Source: Desulfobacterales bacterium
Lineage (GTDB): Bacteria; Desulfobacterota; Desulfobacteria; Desulfobacterales; UBA11574
Assembly: GCA_022340885.1 (NCBI GenBank)
Contig: JAJDND010000070.1
Coordinates: forward strand, 1 to 57,622
DNA length: 57,622 bases
Reading direction: 5' to 3'
This document shows, one piece after another, positions 26,497 to 35,418 of this stretch (its first letter is position 1; each line of letters begins with the position of its first letter). The notes below the pieces were generated by a model that saw nothing but the letters and a program-made list of their open reading frames with translations, did no database searches and had not been told where the DNA came from. A program made the translations under genes and the position numbers.

Positions 26497-27399
26497 CTAA
26501 GAATACAATTTTTCCATGTCCTTTTTTAATTTCAACACCGCAAGTTCCTTGGCTTTTGCCTCCACCTCAACCGTAATATCCAGGTTCAACCAGCAGTCTG
26601 GAACGTCGTTGGGATCGATATAGTCATGGTGTTTATTGACCGAGGAACTCTCCCATCCGTTCTTGGGGCTGGACAGATGGAAAAGAGGTTCTCGGTTCCA
26701 GGTTTGAATAGCCAGTTCAGTTGCCTGTTCAACGGCTAATCCGTCCGGCAAGCATCTGTGGTGATGGACATCATAAACAAGGGGAACACCCGTGTCCAAA
26801 CACACGGGAAACAAATCTTTCGGCGTATACGCCCGATCATCGTTTTCCAGCGTCAGACGAGTTCGAACCGAATCGGGCAGCTTTTTAATTTGAGAGGTGA
26901 GACGTCGCAACGCTCCGGTTTTGTTTCCATATACACCACCACCGTGAATGTTGATGACGTCGGCATTGATCCATCCGGCCGCCTGTGCCTGGTATCGAAG
27001 TTCAGCCAGAGAGTTTCGGATAACGGTGGGGTTGGTCGAGGAAAGCAAAACAAACTGGTCCGGGTGAAAGGTGGTTCTGAGATCATTTTCCCTGCAAAAT
27101 GCACCGCATTCTCGAAACGCATCAATAATTTTTCGATAAAGGGGGAGATCTTCAATCTGATAACCGGCATCAGGATGGGTTTTAAGCGGCAGGATCTGGC
27201 TATTGACCCTAAAATCCTGAATACCATGTCGATTGCAGAATATAAGAGCGTCAAGAAGAGATTTTGCGTTGTGAGCACAAATTTCTGAAATATGATGCAA
27301 TTGTTTTTTACGATCGAATCGGTTTAGATATTTAGCCGTCGTTCTCCGGAATTTAATCGGTTCTTTCCTAAATATGCAACAGAGTCCAAATCGAATCAT
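26497..27399 (-). CDS. uvsE: UV damage endonuclease (UvsE/UVDE)
   Basis: 300 residues with the TIM-barrel UVDE pattern: MIRFGLCCIF at the start, LRTTFHPDQFVLLSSTNP, VINIHGGGVYGNK, LTLENDDRAYTPKDL and VYDVHHHRCLPDG carry the metal-binding His, Glu and Asp residues. Nicks DNA 5' to cyclobutane dimers and 6-4 photoproducts. Convergent with the RNase Z-like gene, only 7 bases apart. Confidence 0.95.
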   Translation of the reverse strand: MIRFGLCCIFRKEPIKFRRTTAKYLNRFDRKKQLHHISEICAHNAKSLLDALIFCNRHGIQDFRVNSQILPLKTHPDAGYQIEDLPLYRKIIDAFRECGAFCRENDLRTTFHPDQFVLLSSTNPTVIRNSLAELRYQAQAAGWINADVINIHGGGVYGNKTGALRRLTSQIKKLPDSVRTRLTLENDDRAYTPKDLFPVCLDTGVPLVYDVHHHRCLPDGLAVEQATELAIQTWNREPLFHLSSPKNGWESSSVNKHHDYIDPNDVPDCWLNLDITVEVEAKAKELAVLKLKKDMEKLYS

Positions 27400-27900
27400 T
27401 GAATAGCCTATCCGTAATTTTTTTCATTCGGGTTAATTTTTTGCCGCAGGAGAAGTCGATGGCCGTTATGGTAAATTAATTGAAAAGAATATGTCAAGCC
27501 AGCGTGAATGATCTCATCGAACTTAATGCTTGTTAAATAAGAATCGATTATTTGAAAACCATAATAATAGGAATTTTTCCTTAACAACCTGTCAATTATC
27601 CCTCATTGAATGATTTGTTTCCGGGCTTAACTTGCCGATTAATGAAACGCAGGATTTTACCCTGTGGGCAGTGGCTTTCATCGGCGCCGGCAACTTCGGT
27701 AAATAAGCGCGATCGTGTCATGGCTGAACGCAAAACTGAAGAAAGACAGCGACATCGCTGCCGCTGTCTTTCAATTCGTCGTGCCAACGCTTAGGGGGCG
27801 GGAAAAAACGTGGACGCTGTTTTTCCGGCTTGACAATCGATTGGTGGTGGTCATGTTTAAGGCATAGTAGGGAAAATAAAAACCTAACGGAGACGATGCT
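27400..27900. other. Intergenic region before the PNPOx-like gene
   Basis: About 500 bases with no supported gene. It is mixed AT-rich and contains a perfect 11-pair hairpin at 27741-27772 and a second A/T-arm hairpin near 27803-27828 (GGAAAAA...TTTTTCC). No tRNA or known riboswitch is recognised. Promoter signals for uvsE (leftward) and the flavin-type gene (rightward) probably lie here, though none is clear. Confidence 0.5.
27741..27772. repeat. Perfect 11-pair hairpin in intergenic region
   Basis: GAAAGACAGCG (27741-27751) and CGCTGTCTTTC (27762-27772) with a 10-base loop. It lies about 130 bases upstream of the PNPOx-like start. Too far upstream to be a terminator of the neighbouring genes; could be an operator or the core of an unannotated RNA. 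Confidence 0.55.
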
Positions 27901-28281
27901 ATGAAAATCAAGGATTATTTTGAAAATACAAAAGGTCTGGGCGTGTTGTCTACGGCAGACAACCATGGGAAAGTGAATTCCGCAATCTATTCACGGCCCC
28001 ATGTTATGGAAGACGGATCTCTGGCGTTTATCATGCGGGACCGGCTGACCCATACGAACACCGAATTGAATTCCCACGCGGTGTATCTGTTCAGAGAAGA
28101 CAGCCCGGAATACAATGGAAAAAGACTATATCTGACTAAAATTAGAGAAGAGCAGGATCCCGGCTTGATCGATTCCCTTAGCCGGCGACGCTATCCCGCC
28201 GATAAGGATCGAAGGGAGTCAAGATTTCTGGTCTACTATAAGTTGGAGAAGGAACGGCCGCTGGTCGGTGATGCGGAATAG
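27901..28281 (+). CDS. Pyridoxamine-5'-phosphate-oxidase-like (flavin/heme-binding split barrel) protein
   Basis: 126 residues. The split-barrel pattern is visible in GVLSTADNHGKVNSAIYSRP near 13-32 and LAFIMRDRLTHTNTELN near 41-57. Members of this superfamily bind FMN, F420 or heme; the true cofactor is not clear here. Stand-alone, convergent with the amidohydrolase. RBS ACGGAG about 8 bases before ATG. Confidence 0.85.
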   Translation: MKIKDYFENTKGLGVLSTADNHGKVNSAIYSRPHVMEDGSLAFIMRDRLTHTNTELNSHAVYLFREDSPEYNGKRLYLTKIREEQDPGLIDSLSRRRYPADKDRRESRFLVYYKLEKERPLVGDAE

Positions 28282-28297
28282 ATTCAACAAAGGTTAA

Positions 28298-28336
28298 ATC
28301 TCCTTTAAACGGATTTAAAAATCTGTAAAAGGAGAT
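28298..28336. terminator. Bidirectional hairpin between convergent genes
   Basis: ATCTCCTTT and AAAGGAGAT form a nine-pair stem, extended after a two-base mismatch by ACGGATT/AATCTGT to about 16 pairs with a four-base loop. It begins 17 bases after the PNPOx-like stop and abuts the stop codon of the amidohydrolase, so it can end both transcripts. Confidence 0.7.
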
Positions 28337-29479
28337 CTATACTGGATATATTTGCGAGCCTTCGGCAAATACGGCGACCGGGTATTTTGTCAGGTCGAAA
28401 GGATCGCCGTTCCAGCAGACAAAAGATGCCCACCGGCCTTTCCGAAAGGTGCCGAGCTTTCGGTCAATGCCCAAAATTTCGGCGTTTCTCCTGGAAATCA
28501 GTTCCACGGCCTGCTGCTTTGACAAACCGGCGCGGATGAACCAGCGGGTCTGCATTAAAAGATTTCTGGCAGGCGTCACGGGATGGTCGGTCATCAGTCC
28601 GTATTGAACCCCGGAGTCCAGGAGATGCCGGATGTTCATCCAGTTTTTGTGTTTGAGTTCCACTTTGGAGGCAAAGGCGTCCACCGGTCCGTAAATGACC
28701 GGGATGCCGGCTTTTTTCAATTCGCCGAATATCTCCGGACCATGCACGTCCATGGCATGTTCGACCGTTATTTTGAGTTTGAATTCTTTCGCAAGACGAA
28801 GCAAAGCAGCAATATCGTCAATTTTATGGACATGTGTGCGCAGCGTCTCTTTGCCTTGCAGAATATCCCTGAAAATCTCCTGAGCCGCTGAGAAAACAAT
28901 TTCCTCTTTCTTTTTCCCCGCAGACCGGCTCCGGGTTTTTATCTTTTTATTCACGTCATCCAGTTGCTCCCTGAGAAGACCCATGGCGCCCATGCGGGTG
29001 GTGGGCCGTTCTCCTTTCCAGTCCTTGGTGGACATGGGATTGTAGCCCAGGGCCGCCTTGATCCCGGCCCGTGAAACCAGAGCGGCATTGCTGTGTGCGG
29101 CCCAGTGGCGAATGACCGCGGACCGGCCGCTGAGAATATTGCCGCTGCCCGGCACGATACACGAATACAGAACCCCCATCTCGATGGCTTCCTTGAACGC
29201 ATCATCGTCCATCTGCAATGAATCGAGGACGTCGGAAAGCACCGGAAACGTATTCATTCTTTCGTTGCTTTCCCCCTGATCGTTCGGTTCTCCGGCACGA
29301 TAGATGCCGATGTGGCTGTGGGGATCGATAAATGCCGGCGTAATGACGTCGAATTTTCCCAAAAGCCGGCCTTCAGCGGTTTTGGAAACTCCGGCGATCT
29401 TGTTGCTTTTTATTTTCAAATAAGCGTTTTCGTTAATCGATTGGCCGGTATACATCATTCTGGCAAAAACACAGTTCAT
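28337..29479 (-). CDS. Amidohydrolase-family protein
   Basis: 380 residues. Metal-dependent amidohydrolase fold: ITPAFIDPHSHIGIYRAGE holds the HxH metal pair, RTHVHKIDDI the next ligand region, ITVEHAMDVHG and GLMTDHPVTP the later His and Asp. Relatives include imidazolonepropionase and cytosine-deaminase-type proteins; several secreted relatives exist, but no signal peptide is seen here. Substrate unknown. RBS AAGGAA 7 bases before ATG. Confidence 0.88.
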   Translation of the reverse strand: MNCVFARMMYTGQSINENAYLKIKSNKIAGVSKTAEGRLLGKFDVITPAFIDPHSHIGIYRAGEPNDQGESNERMNTFPVLSDVLDSLQMDDDAFKEAIEMGVLYSCIVPGSGNILSGRSAVIRHWAAHSNAALVSRAGIKAALGYNPMSTKDWKGERPTTRMGAMGLLREQLDDVNKKIKTRSRSAGKKKEEIVFSAAQEIFRDILQGKETLRTHVHKIDDIAALLRLAKEFKLKITVEHAMDVHGPEIFGELKKAGIPVIYGPVDAFASKVELKHKNWMNIRHLLDSGVQYGLMTDHPVTPARNLLMQTRWFIRAGLSKQQAVELISRRNAEILGIDRKLGTFRKGRWASFVCWNGDPFDLTKYPVAVFAEGSQIYPV

Positions 29480-29650
29480 TCTTAAGTTCCTTTATGAATT
29501 TTAACGGTGAATAATCCATTATCGACAATATTGTGTTAATACTAAAATATCCAAATATAAATAATGGATCGGAAAGCACTGCAAACAATTGGCACCCATC
29601 GCCGCTCACTCCCGGCATCAACAAGCCCGGTGCTTTTTGCTTTACTTTAA

Positions 29651-30373
29651 ATGGGAAATTCTTATTTTAAAAAAATAAAGTGGATTTTTAACACAAGAAT
29701 CGAAGAAGATACACCCTTTATCTGTGGAGGGAGAACATTTTTGAAACATTTGACGTCACATCTGCTTGTCCTGTTGCCAATATTGATGCTGGCCGCAAAT
29801 GGGTTTTGGCCGTTGTCGATATCTTATTCGGCCGGTCTGCAAAATGAGCTAAACCTGCCGGAAAGCGATAAAATATCCATCGATCGAATAACACCCGACA
29901 AACGAGGGGGAAAAGCCTATAAGCTCGTCTATTTTGTTCGCGCCGGTACCGATGTATACTGGCGATTCAAAACAGATTTTGACAATGATTTTTTAGTTAA
30001 AAACAAATATGTTCAGGAACATCGCTTCATTTCAAAAAACGGCAATCGGGTGATTACCGAAGACAAATATACAAACGGCCCGGATGTGTATTTCAGATGG
30101 CAGACCACCATTTTCCCGCAGGCGAAACGATTGGATTTTGTGCTGTTGAATCCAAAGCAGTGCCATCAGAAATTCCATTACGGATACATACAATTGACGT
30201 CAGCACCCCAAGGAACCCGTGTCACCCAGGTGGCTTATTTCGATTTTTGGGGATCTTCCCTTTGGGCCGACTGGCCCTGGGGAGGGGGAATGAAGGATTT
30301 TTTATCCTACACCGCCCGCTGGGAGCAGAAAACAATCGCGCAGCTAAGAGATCGATATAATGATAAACAGTAA
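29651..30373 (+). CDS. Membrane-anchored secreted protein, unknown
   Basis: 240 residues. A positively charged start is followed by a hydrophobic segment at about 33-55 (LTSHLLVLLPILMLAANGFW) that can act as signal anchor. The exported part is beta-rich with aromatic residues (KAYKLVYFVRAGTDVYWRFK) and looks like a SRPBCC/START-type lipid-binding fold, but I cannot confirm it. No strong Shine-Dalgarno is seen. The next gene, a lipoprotein, follows after 13 bases; the two likely act together at the envelope. Confidence 0.65.
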   Translation: MGNSYFKKIKWIFNTRIEEDTPFICGGRTFLKHLTSHLLVLLPILMLAANGFWPLSISYSAGLQNELNLPESDKISIDRITPDKRGGKAYKLVYFVRAGTDVYWRFKTDFDNDFLVKNKYVQEHRFISKNGNRVITEDKYTNGPDVYFRWQTTIFPQAKRLDFVLLNPKQCHQKFHYGYIQLTSAPQGTRVTQVAYFDFWGSSLWADWPWGGGMKDFLSYTARWEQKTIAQLRDRYNDKQ

Positions 30374-30386
30374 AAATGGTTAGGAT

Positions 30387-31889
30387 ATGGTCAATCCAAA
30401 AACATCAATGCTGCGATGCATAGTCTTATTTTCTGTATTGACCCTCCTATGGGCCGGATGCGCAATGGTGCCCCGACCCACCCGGTCGGTTCATGTGGGC
30501 CAGTCCGGAGAGGTGGGCGGTTGTGCGGATTTTTTCGCATCACTGGATAAAAAAACCGAGGAGGCCGGGGTCCTCGACCCGGGCGTTTTCCGGGTGAAAA
30601 ATTATCCATACCTTAGAGTGAATCGCTTCATCGCCTCGTTTCGCGATGATGTCGATCGCAAAGCCGCCCTTATCGAGTGGGTGGACCGAATGCAGACCAT
30701 CGATCAACATGCGCGCAGATTCGAAATCGCAAACCTCCCGGATTCGGCGGTGGCTTCTCTGGACTCGGCAAACCAAAGGGCCGGACTTTGCCGAAAGGTC
30801 GAAACCTGCGGCGACATTTTGAAAGCTGAAGACTTTCAGAACGCCGAAAATCAGAAGAAGCTGCGTAACAGCGTTTCGGTGCCTGCCGATTATATTCCCC
30901 TTCGCAGGGTTTTGGGTCTCTACCCGCTAACCCGCTGGTTTGTTTCTCACCGCGTTTCTGTTTGGCACGACGAGGTTCATAAAACTTTTTCAACAAAGCC
31001 GCCTGACAACTGGACGACCATCCGATACGTTCCAGCTGAACCGATTCATCTGTTCAAATCCTCACCCGTCGTTCAGCCGAAAAAACGAGATACACTGGGC
31101 ATTCCCCAATATTCTCCCAAGGAGCTGGAGACGCTTTTCAGGACATGGGCCCCTGTCTGGGAAATCCAATTCAAAGGCGACTATGATCGAATCGGGACCC
31201 CTGTTTGGAACGGCAAAGGTCTTCTCAAGGTCGATACCAGCCGGCCGGTGACGTACACATTGCTTTCCTTCACCCGTTTCGGAAAAGACATCCTCACACA
31301 ACTGAACTACATTATCTGGTTTCCCTCCCGCCCCAAAGAAGGCGCTTTGGACATTTACGGCGGACCCATCGACGGGTTGAATTATCGCGTAACGCTGGAC
31401 AATAACGGCCAGGCGATTCTTTATGAGACGATCCACAACTGCGGATGCTATTACAAGGCTTACCCGACCCACCGGCTGAAAGTACGCAACAAGATCGACT
31501 ATGCGGAACCGCCTTTGATACTCAAGGCGCCGGATATAATCCCATCACAAAACGGGATAACGGTGGCCATGGAAACACGGACCCATTACGTTCAGCACCT
31601 TTACCCCACAACGCGCGGATTTCAGGCGGCAAAGGGCGTTTATTCGTTTGCGGACTATAACCGGCTCAGGAGTCTTTCCTATTCCAACGATCATCAAAAG
31701 AGCATGTTCGACCAGAGCAGCATTGTCCCTGAGAGCGAAAGGCTGGAACGGTTTATCCTCTGGATGACGGGGGTTTATTCTCCGGGAGCCATGCGCCAGT
31801 GGGGCCGCCATGCCGTTGCCTTCGTGGGAGAACGCGATTTCGACGATCCGTTTTATATGGACAAGATGTTCAAACCACTAAGCAAATGA
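30387..31889 (+). CDS. Large lipoprotein of unknown function
   Basis: 500 residues from ATG at 30387 (or ATG at 30408). A lipobox is visible at the end of the hydrophobic signal (LTLLWAGC at about 18-25), so the mature protein is likely attached through Cys25. The remainder is charged and aromatic with no known domain recognised: the segment ETLFRTWAPVWEIQFKGD and a cysteine pair in ETIHNCGCYYKAYPTHR are the most distinctive. The first cysteine region (GGCADFFAS) lies near 45. Follows the beta-rich envelope protein by 13 bases and is probably in one operon. May be a periplasmic hydrolase or binding protein. Confidence 0.7.
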   Translation: MVNPKTSMLRCIVLFSVLTLLWAGCAMVPRPTRSVHVGQSGEVGGCADFFASLDKKTEEAGVLDPGVFRVKNYPYLRVNRFIASFRDDVDRKAALIEWVDRMQTIDQHARRFEIANLPDSAVASLDSANQRAGLCRKVETCGDILKAEDFQNAENQKKLRNSVSVPADYIPLRRVLGLYPLTRWFVSHRVSVWHDEVHKTFSTKPPDNWTTIRYVPAEPIHLFKSSPVVQPKKRDTLGIPQYSPKELETLFRTWAPVWEIQFKGDYDRIGTPVWNGKGLLKVDTSRPVTYTLLSFTRFGKDILTQLNYIIWFPSRPKEGALDIYGGPIDGLNYRVTLDNNGQAILYETIHNCGCYYKAYPTHRLKVRNKIDYAEPPLILKAPDIIPSQNGITVAMETRTHYVQHLYPTTRGFQAAKGVYSFADYNRLRSLSYSNDHQKSMFDQSSIVPESERLERFILWMTGVYSPGAMRQWGRHAVAFVGERDFDDPFYMDKMFKPLSK

Positions 31890-31914
31890 GGAATCAGGAA
31901 GTCAACTACCAAAA

Positions 31915-31990
31915 GGGAATAGTGGAATAATGGAATGTTGGAATAATGGGTTTGATGGTATTCTATCGTTTTTGAAAAAGACTTTTCCGG
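31915..31990 (+). repeat. Interspersed repeat, GGAATA/GAATAATGG family (copy 1)
   Basis: A 75-base segment starting with tandem GGAATA(A/G)TGGAA units and ending in GACTTTTCCGG is about 80 percent identical, by eye, to bases 51569-51645. It lies between the lipoprotein and the CDF gene. No coding potential. Confidence 0.6.
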
Positions 31991-32006
31991 CAGGAGTTAC
32001 GAAACT

Positions 32007-32678
32007 TTAATCATGACCATGACCACAACAACAGGATTCACCGCGGGATTTTTCAAAGGCTTCCCGCCCCTCCCGGAATGAAAATACGGCGATCAGGACC
32101 GCCCCGATGGAATCGATGCCGCCGATGCCGGTCAATTCAAACCCGACACTGGCCAACAGCAGGATTAAGGAGAGATAGAGGCAGGCTTTGGTACAGTTGG
32201 CATCTTCCAAGATCGCCTCGGAACTCAGTTGCCGTCCCACCTTAACCTTGAAGTGGATCAACACCCACATCGTGAAAATGGATATCAGCGCAATAACGAT
32301 TCCCCAGAAAGTGGTTTCCGGGCGATGCCCCCGGTATATGTTGATGCCGGCGGTGACGATCAAACCGGCGGCCAATATATAAAAAGAAATGCCCGTGATT
32401 CGAAGTGCGGTTTTTTCAAAGGGCCCCGGGTGGGCGTCCGAGTTGTGACGAATTCGCCGGACCATATACCATATTCCGATACCGGACAACACCTCGACAA
32501 AAGAATCGATCCCAAAACCCAACAAAGAAAGCGTTTGATCCTCAGCGCCGAAAAATACCGATACCAAACCCTCCACGAGGTTATAAAACACCGTGATCTG
32601 GGCGAGCAAAGATGCGCGTTTGTATAGATTTTGTTTGACCGGATCGACTTCGGATAAAGCGGCGTCAGAAATTTCCAT
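32007..32678 (-). CDS. CDF-type cation transporter
   Basis: 223 residues, mostly membrane, with about six predicted helices. The family motif LLGFGIDSFVEVLSGIGIWY lies near 53-72 with the Asp used for metal binding in helix II, and EDANCTKACLYLSLIL near 163-178 is the second metal region. The cytoplasmic C-terminal domain of full-length CDF proteins is missing; instead there is a Cys/His tail (CCCGHGHD) that could bind zinc or another metal. Efflux of divalent metal is the likely role. Stand-alone on the minus strand. Confidence 0.85.
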   Translation of the reverse strand: MEISDAALSEVDPVKQNLYKRASLLAQITVFYNLVEGLVSVFFGAEDQTLSLLGFGIDSFVEVLSGIGIWYMVRRIRHNSDAHPGPFEKTALRITGISFYILAAGLIVTAGINIYRGHRPETTFWGIVIALISIFTMWVLIHFKVKVGRQLSSEAILEDANCTKACLYLSLILLLASVGFELTGIGGIDSIGAVLIAVFSFREGREAFEKSRGESCCCGHGHD

Positions 32679-32719
32679 TCGATGTTGCCTTTATTTTCTT
32701 TTGGCCTTCATAAGTGGTT

Positions 32720-33421
32720 TCATGGCCCAACAAAGTATGAAATTTCCTTGGATTCTTTGGATTCAGCGGACGCATTGACGGCGGTGACCACAAAATAATA
32801 TGTTTTCCCCTTTTTCAATCCGGTTATTTTGTAAGGACTTTTTACGTGGGAAATTTTGGTTCCGTTTTTCTTTGTAACACCCGGCTTATCACTCCAATAA
32901 ATATTATAGGACGTTGCATTGGGGACATTTTTCCACGACAAGATGGCATCCCGTGTATCATTGGCAGCGGCTTTGACTTTTTGCTTTGGCTTAGAACCCT
33001 TGGTATTCTTCGCCGACCGGCTGATGATATCACCGAACTGAACCGTCCCCTTTGCATTGCCCGCGGTATAGGATTTTTCCCTCGATTTCCAGATCCGCCC
33101 CGAGGCATCCTCTGCGGTAACCATAAAATAATAGGTGGCGCCTGGCTCAATGCGGGTGATGGTAAAGGGACTCCTCACATGGGAAATTTTATAGCTGTTA
33201 TAAACAGCGACGCCGGGGGACTTTGAGGTATAAACATTGTAAACAACCGAGCTGTCGACATCCTTCCACATCAACGTTACTTCGCCGCTGACAAGGACGC
33301 TGGCCGGAGGGACATTTTTACCCCCGCCGCATCCGGCCAGGGAGATGATCATCCAAACCGGCAATGGATAAAAAATAAGAAAAAATAAGGTTCCTTTAAA
33401 TTTTCGCAGATCTTTAAACAT
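32720..33421 (-). CDS. Lipoprotein with two fibronectin type III repeats
   Basis: 233 residues. Signal with lipobox LAGC at about 28-31, followed by GGGKNVPPA. Two FnIII-like repeats are seen: residues about 43-118 and about 155-231; each has a typical YNIYWSDKPGV strand and a late GATYYFMVTAEDASG or GKTYYFVVTAVNASA strand. The repeats are alike, so recent duplication is likely. A role in adhesion or binding of polysaccharide on the outer membrane is typical for such proteins but not shown. Confidence 0.85.
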   Translation of the reverse strand: MFKDLRKFKGTLFFLIFYPLPVWMIISLAGCGGGKNVPPASVLVSGEVTLMWKDVDSSVVYNVYTSKSPGVAVYNSYKISHVRSPFTITRIEPGATYYFMVTAEDASGRIWKSREKSYTAGNAKGTVQFGDIISRSAKNTKGSKPKQKVKAAANDTRDAILSWKNVPNATSYNIYWSDKPGVTKKNGTKISHVKSPYKITGLKKGKTYYFVVTAVNASAESKESKEISYFVGP

Positions 33422-33422
33422 A

Positions 33423-33575
33423 ATGTTTCAACCTCGACAGACCTGGTCGATTGCCGGCTTCATCATCGCCAAAACCTTGCTGAACGAACCCCAAAAATCC
33501 GAAATTCTGACTTTCGGTGAATCCCCTGAAATTCTGAGCCGGGCCGAAAGCAACGGCAAAGAGTTGGACTACTAG
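33423..33575 (+). CDS. Possible small ORF or gene remnant
   Basis: 50 codons from ATG to TAG on the plus strand between two minus-strand genes. The codons look ordinary (AKTLLNEPQKSEILTFGE) and read without bias, but no Shine-Dalgarno precedes it and no domain is recognised. It could be a fragment of a gene lost by deletion. I would not treat it as real without expression or homology support. Confidence 0.3.
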   Translation: MFQPRQTWSIAGFIIAKTLLNEPQKSEILTFGESPEILSRAESNGKELDY

Positions 33576-33581
33576 AAATTA

Positions 33582-34445
33582 TTAGGAGACCGTCAACAGC
33601 TGTAGTACATCCATCGTGTTACTCACCAGATCGACAAAAAAGAGTCTGTTTCTCAAAACATCTCCTTTGCCGAGAAGGATTTTAATTACTTCCGAGCACT
33701 CGACGGAAGCCAGGAGCGTTACCGCCTGGGGTAGGCATCCCAGCGACGTTTCAACCCCCTTCAGCGGACGCCGGTCCGACTCGCCGTAAATCAGTTCCAG
33801 CCCGGAGTCTTCCGGAAATATCGTCGTCACATGCCCGGAAACTCCGGCAACCGCGGCGGATACGAGCGGAGAGCCGATTTGCTTGGCCGCATGTTCCAGA
33901 GAAAACCGTGACGGCACGTTGTCCAGACAGTCGACCGCCACGTCTGAATTTTCTATCAGTGAAAGAGCATTTGAATCGTTGAGGTTTTCATTATATTGCT
34001 CAACGACGATGGACGGGTTGATCTGTCTCACCTTTTGGGCAGCGGCCGCTGCCTTGGATGTGGCGATCAGGTCAGGCGTACTTAAAAACTGTCGGTTCAG
34101 GTTGCTGTCCTCAAAAATGTCGCCGTCGATCAGCCGGAGGGTTCCGATACCGACACGGGTCAAAATTTCAGTGACCGCGCCTCCCAGGCCGCCGAGACCG
34201 AAAATGCCGACACGGGATCTCAAAAGGATGATCTGTTCATCCAATGAGAATGTTTTCATGTTCCGAACATAGCGTTCCGGAGTAGTGCCCGCTTTCAGCG
34301 CCGCGATTTCGACGTCCCGCCCGGGCACACCGAATGCTGTTGAAAGACGAACGGTGTCTTCAACCGATATACGTCGATAGGAGGTACCGTCCGGCAATCG
34401 TCCGGACGTTGCAAGTGCTGCGATCCTGTTTTGCAAATCGTTCAT
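33582..34445 (-). CDS. ThiF/MoeB-family adenylating enzyme
   Basis: 287 residues. The ATP-binding glycine loop GIFGLGGLGGAV is near 92-103, followed by LIDGDIFEDSNLNRQF (the Asp-x-x-Asn-x-x-Arg of E1-type enzymes) and DCLDNVPSR. A single late cysteine (SLGCLPQ) may act as transfer site; the two CxxC zinc pairs of classic MoeB are not seen. Probably adenylates the C-terminal Gly-Gly of the MoaD-like protein 13 bases upstream, for tungsten/molybdenum pterin synthesis of the AOR encoded in this cluster. Confidence 0.93.
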   Translation of the reverse strand: MNDLQNRIAALATSGRLPDGTSYRRISVEDTVRLSTAFGVPGRDVEIAALKAGTTPERYVRNMKTFSLDEQIILLRSRVGIFGLGGLGGAVTEILTRVGIGTLRLIDGDIFEDSNLNRQFLSTPDLIATSKAAAAAQKVRQINPSIVVEQYNENLNDSNALSLIENSDVAVDCLDNVPSRFSLEHAAKQIGSPLVSAAVAGVSGHVTTIFPEDSGLELIYGESDRRPLKGVETSLGCLPQAVTLLASVECSEVIKILLGKGDVLRNRLFFVDLVSNTMDVLQLLTVS

Positions 34446-34458
34446 TTTTTATTGAGAT

Positions 34459-34692
34459 CTATCCTCCACCCACTGGCGGAAAAATCCCGACCCGTTCCCC
34501 GCCGTTCAGGGCCGATGCAATATCTCCCTTAACGCCGTCGATAAATATCAGCTTTACTTCGGTTAGAGGAACGCCGAGCTGATCAATGAGATCGCGGACA
34601 GTTGTTCCCGGGCGAACGGGATAGCTGTCCGCTGTGTCCGGCGTGTACCTGTTCAATGTGGCAAACAGCCTGATTGAAATATATTTCTGCAT
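34459..34692 (-). CDS. moaD: MoaD/ThiS-type sulfur carrier
   Basis: 77 residues of beta-grasp type, ending in PPVGGG, with the terminal Gly-Gly needed for thiocarboxylation. Hydrophobic strands ISIRLFATLNRYTPD and KLIFIDGVKGD match the ubiquitin-like fold. It precedes the ThiF/MoeB-type gene by 13 bases and follows the 204-residue protein by 3 bases; typical of AOR-cluster MoaD. Confidence 0.92.
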   Translation of the reverse strand: MQKYISIRLFATLNRYTPDTADSYPVRPGTTVRDLIDQLGVPLTEVKLIFIDGVKGDIASALNGGERVGIFPPVGGG

Positions 34693-34695
34693 CGT

Positions 34696-35310
34696 CTATA
34701 CGGCCTCGAGTTTTAAATCTACCTGCGTTTGCTCCCAATCCATGTTTGCAATCTGGTTCGTGTTCATCCGCACCCCGTCCACTTCGCCGGATCGGATCCC
34801 GGAAATAATTTTATCCGACGCGCTTCGAAAGAAATCCCTCAGATATCTTCCGCTGATTAAGACGCCTTTTTCCAGAAACGACTGCCCGATGTCCGCCGCT
34901 ACCAGATTGAAAAGCTTCAGGCAGATGGTACCGTCTTTGGTGCTTTCCCCGCATGTTCCGTTTTGATGGGTGATCTGGTTTCGCATGGCCGCGTAGGCGC
35001 TGCCCCTGCGCAGGGTTGCACCGGCCAGCCCGGGCATGGCGGCTGATAGGGCCAGGGTGGCCCCCTCTTGGACCACGGTGGTTTCGGTATCGTCCACCGC
35101 CTTGCCGTCTAAAAAGATGGTTTGCAGTCTTTTCTCCAGGTAATCGGCACTCAATCCGAGGTAATTGCATATCAGCGTCTTCACGCTGCAGCCAACCCGG
35201 GTCTTTACAATAATCCCCCTTGAGAGCAGCGGATAGAAAGCCGGCACCCTGTTCTTTTCAACGAAGAGGTGTACCGTTTTTATTCCATTGTGGCTCGGTT
35301 TCTGTGGCAT
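34696..35310 (-). CDS. AOR-cluster protein of unknown function
   Basis: 204 residues. The middle (about 45-95) contains IFLDGKAVDDTETTVVQEGA, which looks like a ThiS/MoaD-like beta-grasp, and a cysteine-bearing segment TCGESTKDGTICLKLFNLVA. No signal or membrane helix. I do not recognise a named family. The 3-base gap to moaD and shared strand with AOR suggest a cofactor-assembly or chaperone role for the tungsten enzyme; this is inference only. Confidence 0.75.
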   Translation of the reverse strand: MPQKPSHNGIKTVHLFVEKNRVPAFYPLLSRGIIVKTRVGCSVKTLICNYLGLSADYLEKRLQTIFLDGKAVDDTETTVVQEGATLALSAAMPGLAGATLRRGSAYAAMRNQITHQNGTCGESTKDGTICLKLFNLVAADIGQSFLEKGVLISGRYLRDFFRSASDKIISGIRSGEVDGVRMNTNQIANMDWEQTQVDLKLEAV

Positions 35311-35358
35311 TGGCCTATCTTCTTTATGTTATATCCCGATTGCAATAAATATATCCTG

Positions 35359-35390
35359 AAAAAAATAGGGAGGCCCGTTCAGGCCCCCCT
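35359..35390 (-). terminator. Rho-independent terminator after AOR
   Basis: On the minus strand GGGGGGCC pairs with GGCCTCCC across TGAACG (eight pairs including one G-U), and the next bases are TATTTTTTTC. It lies 29 bases after the AOR stop and before the 204-residue gene, so expression of the pterin genes could be partly separated from AOR. Confidence 0.75.
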
Positions 35391-35418
35391 CTCTGCGGAA
35401 ACATCGACAGCGTTTTTC

